From the NCBI GenBank assembly GCA_002312935.1, contig DCAT01000127.1:1-8054 (forward strand): 8,054 nucleotides of DNA. The letters are read 5' to 3'. The notes under the pieces were generated by a model that was given only the letters and a program-made list of their open reading frames with translations, ran no database searches and had not been told where the DNA came from. The position numbers were made by a program, and so were the translations under genes. Shown here in pieces: positions 5,182 through 8,054 of the stretch; position 1 is the stretch's first letter, and every line of letters begins with the position of its first letter. The stretch is from Oceanospirillaceae bacterium UBA1126. GTDB taxonomy: Bacteria; Pseudomonadota; Gammaproteobacteria; Pseudomonadales; Balneatricaceae.

Positions 5182-7773
5182 TTAACTAACAACGATATTA
5201 ACCAGTTTATTGGGTACCACTATTACTTTGCGTACCGCCATGTTGGTGATGAAACTCTGCACCTTTGTGTCTGCTAAGGCAAGTTGTTGAATCGTATCAC
5301 GATCCATATTAGCATCAATACTTATCTTGCTGCGCAGCTTACCGTTAACCTGAATCATCATATCAATGTTCGATTTCACCAAAGCGCTCTCATCCACTTC
5401 TGGCCAAGGTGTTTGCAAAATGGTGTCATTGCCAGAAAATGCTTGCCATAACGTATGGCATAAGTGAGGGGTAAAGGGCGACATCAACAGCACTGCAGTA
5501 CTCAAGCCCTCTGCTCGCACAGCACGGCCTTGGTCGCTAATGTCGTCAAACTTAGCAATGGTATTGCTTAGTTCCATAATTGCTGCAATTGCAGTGTTAA
5601 AGGTCGTGCGACGCTCAATGTCGTCGCTAACCTTGCGGATAGTTTCATGAGTCTTCCGGCGAATGTCTTGTTGCTTTTGGTTAAGCTGACTTGCCTCTAA
5701 AGCAGGCGCAGCAGGCGCTGCTAAGTGTTGGTATACCTGCTTCCAAAACCGTTTAATGAATCGTTGAGAACCCTCAAGGCCAGCATCAGACCACTCAAGA
5801 GACTGCTCTGGAGGTGCAGCAAACATGGTGAACAAGCGCACAGCGTCTGCACCATATTGATCAATCATGGTTTGTGGATCAATGCCGTTGTTTTTAGACT
5901 TAGACATCTTGCCCATGCCGTCATACAACACAGCGGAGCCATCAGATTTTTTCACTGCCCCGGTAATACGGCCTTTGTCATCAATAACGGGGTCCACATC
6001 TAATGGAGAAATCCAATCTTGGCCGCCTTTTTCGTCTTGCTGGTAATACGTGTGAGCCAATACCATGCCTTGGCAGAGAAGCTTTTTAAAGGGCTCGTCG
6101 GAAGATACAAGACCCATGTCACGCATTAGCTTGTGGAAAAAACGTGAATATAAAAGGTGCAATATGGCGTGTTCAATACCACCCACATAATGGTCAACAG
6201 GGGCCCAATAATCTGCAGAATTAGGGGCCAACATGTTGTCGTTATGGTTAGCGCTAGTGAAGCGGGCGTAATACCAAGAAGACTCCATAAAGGTGTCAAA
6301 GGTATCAGTTTCACGCTTTGCTGCCGCGCCGCACTTAGGGCAGCTGGTATTAATGAACGAAGCCATTTTCTTAAGTGGAGAGCCACTGCCGTCAAATTCT
6401 ACATTGGTAGGCAATACCACAGGCAGTTGATCTTCTGGCACCGCTACGGGGCCACAAGTATCACAATTGATTATGGGGATAGGAGTCCCCCAATAACGTT
6501 GGCGGGACACGCCCCAGTCTCGCAAGCGATAGTTAGTGGTAATTTTACCTTTACCATGGCGTTCAAGTTCTGCTGAAATGGCGTCGAAGGCCATTTGAAA
6601 ATCCATGTCGTCAAACGTGCCAGAGTTAACCAAGAGGCCTTTAGCTGTGAAAGCTGCTTTAGAAATATCTACTATAACGCTGTCGTCTGCAGAGCGAACC
6701 ACTTGATGTATGCTAAGGCCATATTTAGTGGCAAATTCCCAGTCCCGCTGGTCATGCCCTGGCACGGCCATTACTGCACCAGAGCCATAGTCCATCAGCA
6801 CAAAATTGGCAGCCCATACGGGTACGGATTTTCCTGTAATGGGATGCGTTGCAGTAAAGCCGGTGTCTAAACCTAGCTTTTCCATGGTGGCCATGTCGGC
6901 TTCAGCCACTTTCATATTCTTGCAGCTATTTATGAATGTGGCCATTGTTGCATTGGTGGCTGCAGCCTTTAAAGCAAGAGGATGCTGTGGAGCCACTGCT
7001 AAATAGGTGACACCCATTAACGTGTCTGGGCGAGTAGTAAATACGTCTAAAGGCCCCTGGCCAGGCACATCAAAGCTAAGTTCTACGCCTTGAGAGCGAC
7101 CAATCCAATTGCGCTGCATCGTACGCACTTGCTCTGGCCAACCGTCAAGTTGATCTAAATCATCTAATAGCTGATCAGCGTAATCAGTAATTTTAAGGAA
7201 CCACTGAGGGATCTCTTTGCGCTCAACTAATGCGCCAGAACGCCACCCACGGCCATCAATCACTTGTTCGTTCGCTAATACAGTTTGGTCTACTGGGTCC
7301 CAGTTAACCACGGCATTTTTTTTATAAACCAAACCCTTATCTAATAGTTTGGTAAAAAACCACTGTTCCCATCGGTAGTAGGAAGGTTCGCAGGTAGTCA
7401 GTTCACGGCTCCAATCGTAACCAAACCCCATGCGCTTGAGTTGGTCACGCATATAGGCAATGTTCTCATGGGTCCACTTAGCAGGTGGCACATTGTTTTT
7501 CATTGCCGCATTTTCAGCAGGTAAACCAAAGGCATCCCAGCCCATAGGCTGCAATACGTTTTTGCCTTTCATTCGCTGAAAGCGAGAAATCACGTCACCA
7601 ATGGTGTAGTTACGCACATGGCCCATGTGCAAGCGACCACTAGGGTAGGGAAACATAGATAAGCAGTAATACTTTTCTTGCTCAGGATTATCTTGCACCT
7701 CAAAGCTATTGTTAGTGTCCCAAAAGGCTTGGATTTCTGGTTCTATGTCGTGCGCGTTATATTGTTCGTTCAT
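5182..7773 (-). CDS. leuS: Leucyl-tRNA synthetase LeuS
   Basis: A class I synthetase of 863 residues that charges tRNA-Leu in the cytoplasm. Numbered from the ATG at 7773, the ATP-site motifs are HMGH (49-52) and KMSKS (622-626). The CP1 editing domain shows TTRPDT (246-251), whose last threonine matches E. coli T252, and MAVPGHDQRD (335-344), whose final aspartate matches E. coli D345, so hydrolytic editing of mischarged tRNA should be intact. C437, C440, C478 and C481 form two CxxC pairs that probably bind zinc; E. coli LeuRS, as I recall it, lacks them. The ATG at 7773 is preferred because MNEQYNAHDIEP aligns with the E. coli start MQEQYRPEEIES. A TTG at 7800 would add nine residues (872 total). 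Neither has a strong ribosome site. First gene of leuS-lptE-holA. Confidence 0.97.
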   Translation of the reverse strand: MNEQYNAHDIEPEIQAFWDTNNSFEVQDNPEQEKYYCLSMFPYPSGRLHMGHVRNYTIGDVISRFQRMKGKNVLQPMGWDAFGLPAENAAMKNNVPPAKWTHENIAYMRDQLKRMGFGYDWSRELTTCEPSYYRWEQWFFTKLLDKGLVYKKNAVVNWDPVDQTVLANEQVIDGRGWRSGALVERKEIPQWFLKITDYADQLLDDLDQLDGWPEQVRTMQRNWIGRSQGVELSFDVPGQGPLDVFTTRPDTLMGVTYLAVAPQHPLALKAAATNATMATFINSCKNMKVAEADMATMEKLGLDTGFTATHPITGKSVPVWAANFVLMDYGSGAVMAVPGHDQRDWEFATKYGLSIHQVVRSADDSVIVDISKAAFTAKGLLVNSGTFDDMDFQMAFDAISAELERHGKGKITTNYRLRDWGVSRQRYWGTPIPIINCDTCGPVAVPEDQLPVVLPTNVEFDGSGSPLKKMASFINTSCPKCGAAAKRETDTFDTFMESSWYYARFTSANHNDNMLAPNSADYWAPVDHYVGGIEHAILHLLYSRFFHKLMRDMGLVSSDEPFKKLLCQGMVLAHTYYQQDEKGGQDWISPLDVDPVIDDKGRITGAVKKSDGSAVLYDGMGKMSKSKNNGIDPQTMIDQYGADAVRLFTMFAAPPEQSLEWSDAGLEGSQRFIKRFWKQVYQHLAAPAAPALEASQLNQKQQDIRRKTHETIRKVSDDIERRTTFNTAIAAIMELSNTIAKFDDISDQGRAVRAEGLSTAVLLMSPFTPHLCHTLWQAFSGNDTILQTPWPEVDESALVKSNIDMMIQVNGKLRSKISIDANMDRDTIQQLALADTKVQSFITNMAVRKVIVVPNKLVNIVVS

Positions 7774-7827
7774 GGGTGCCGTAAGTTGTGATAAAGCCAA
7801 TAAGGCTCGGAAATTAAATCGACCGAT

Positions 7828-7836
7828 ATAATACCA
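7828..7836 (-). promoter_or_regulatory. Candidate extended -10 promoter of leuS-lptE-holA
   Basis: Read on the minus strand, TGG-TATTAT is an extended -10 element with one mismatch to TATAAT. No good -35 box is seen at the right distance, as is usual for extended -10 promoters. Transcription would start near 7821, about 48 bases before the preferred leuS ATG and upstream of the alternative TTG. Other AT-rich stretches further upstream could also serve. Confidence 0.35.
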
Positions 7837-7872
7837 CTAGACCAGCAGCAACAGGTAGCTAGATCGAAAAAA

Positions 7873-7901
7873 TTGATTGATAAAATAGCTGGCATTATGA
7901 T
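7873..7901 (+). promoter_or_regulatory. Candidate distal tRNA promoter P1
   Basis: TTGATT (7873-7878) and TATGAT (7896-7901) are separated by exactly 17 bases, and the -10 box is one base from consensus. It points away from leuS toward the tRNA gene and would start near 7908, giving a leader of about 126 bases. No open reading frame of note lies between it and the tRNA, so it would serve as an upstream tandem promoter. Confidence 0.4.
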
Positions 7902-7964
7902 TAAGTGGGAATAGTGAGAGGCCCTGAGATATTAAATAAATCTCTATTAATCAACCAATAACAG

Positions 7965-7993
7965 TTGAATTTTTGCCCCACTGTCGTTATGAT
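7965..7993 (+). promoter_or_regulatory. Proximal tRNA promoter P2 with GC-rich discriminator
   Basis: TTGAAT (7965-7970), a 17-base spacer and TATGAT (7988-7993) form a well-spaced sigma-70 promoter. The bases after the -10 box, ACGCCTCC (7994-8001), are a GC-rich discriminator of the kind found at stable RNA promoters under stringent (ppGpp) control. The A+T-rich stretch just upstream (about 7927-7964) could act as an UP element. Start is expected near 8000, leaving a 5' leader of about 34 bases for RNase P to remove. Confidence 0.65.
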
Positions 7994-8033
7994 ACGCCTC
8001 CTTTATACGGCATCAGCCGGAACAAGGTATAGC

Positions 8034-8054
8034 GCGCCCGTAGCTCAGCTGGAT
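8034..8054 (+). tRNA. tRNA gene, 5' part only, probably tRNA-Arg
   Basis: The last 21 bases read as the start of a tRNA: 7-base acceptor strand GCGCCCG (8034-8040), U8 and A9, D-stem GCTC (8043-8046), and the D-loop A14-G15 and G18-G19 in AGCTGGAT. The anticodon lies outside the window. The same 5' sequence, from memory, begins gammaproteobacterial tRNA-Arg genes such as the CCG isoacceptor of E. coli, so Arg is the best guess. A stable-RNA-type promoter is positioned correctly upstream. Confidence 0.85.

Larger units (their letters stand above)
7774..8033. other. Divergent intergenic region between leuS and the tRNA gene
   Basis: About 260 bases with no credible protein gene. It holds the leuS leader and candidate promoter on the minus strand and two candidate tRNA promoters on the plus strand. 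Two small inverted repeats are visible: GAGAT (7926-7930) with ATCTC (7940-7944), lying between the two tRNA promoters, and CGGC (8008-8011) with GCCG (8016-8019) around an ATCA loop in the tRNA 5' leader. Neither is followed by a T run, so neither is a terminator. Confidence 0.6.

Noticed and set aside
6157..6576. A 139-codon plus-strand frame inside leuS, with further ones at 5725-6003 and 6595-7006
   Set aside because: All run antisense to well-conserved LeuRS motifs, have no ribosome sites and resemble no protein family; they are by-products of leuS codon use.
7926..7944. Inverted repeat GAGAT/ATCTC upstream of the tRNA as a terminator
   Set aside because: The stem is only five pairs with a nine-base A+T loop and no T run follows.

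Overview
The window looks like a chromosomal segment of a gammaproteobacterium of moderate GC content. Six complete and one partial protein genes are present, plus the first bases of a tRNA gene. LipA, HolA, LptE and LeuS all align well from memory with gammaproteobacterial orthologues. Two things point away from enterics and toward a Pseudomonadales/Cellvibrionales/Oceanospirillales-type lineage. First, LeuRS carries a four-cysteine zinc-knuckle motif that E. coli LeuRS, as I recall it, lacks. Second, lipB-lipA run toward holA-lptE-leuS, as I remember for Pseudomonas aeruginosa, whereas in E. coli all these genes lie on one strand. I cannot name a genus.

Layout: 1-109 is the 3' end of lipB and 136-1092 is lipA, the two steps of lipoate synthesis, in one operon. 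An 83-base gap (1093-1175) with a 13-bp perfect palindrome inside a promoter-like element leads into a tight two-gene unit on the same strand: a LYS9-type saccharopine dehydrogenase homologue (1176-2339) and a DadA-type FAD-dependent amino acid oxidoreductase (2342-3589, GTG start, two bases after the previous stop). The unit ends three bases from the end of holA, which is on the opposite strand. The minus strand carries leuS (7773 to 5182), lptE (5136 to 4597) and holA (4597 to 3593), a conserved housekeeping operon for leucyl-tRNA synthesis, LPS export and the polymerase III clamp loader. From 7774 to 8033 is a divergent intergenic region with a candidate leuS promoter and two tandem sigma-70-type promoters pointing at a tRNA gene, probably tRNA-Arg, that begins at 8034 and runs off the end.

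The housekeeping genes are ordinary and intact. The part worth a second look is the two-gene oxidoreductase unit between lipA and holA. Its first enzyme is expected to release an amino acid and a semialdehyde from an opine-like secondary amine such as saccharopine. The second oxidises an amino or imino acid with FAD. Together they suggest a small catabolic module, possibly for lysine, saccharopine or pipecolate, under local control, but the substrate is not proven by sequence. I see no mobile element, CRISPR array, toxin-antitoxin pair or defence system.
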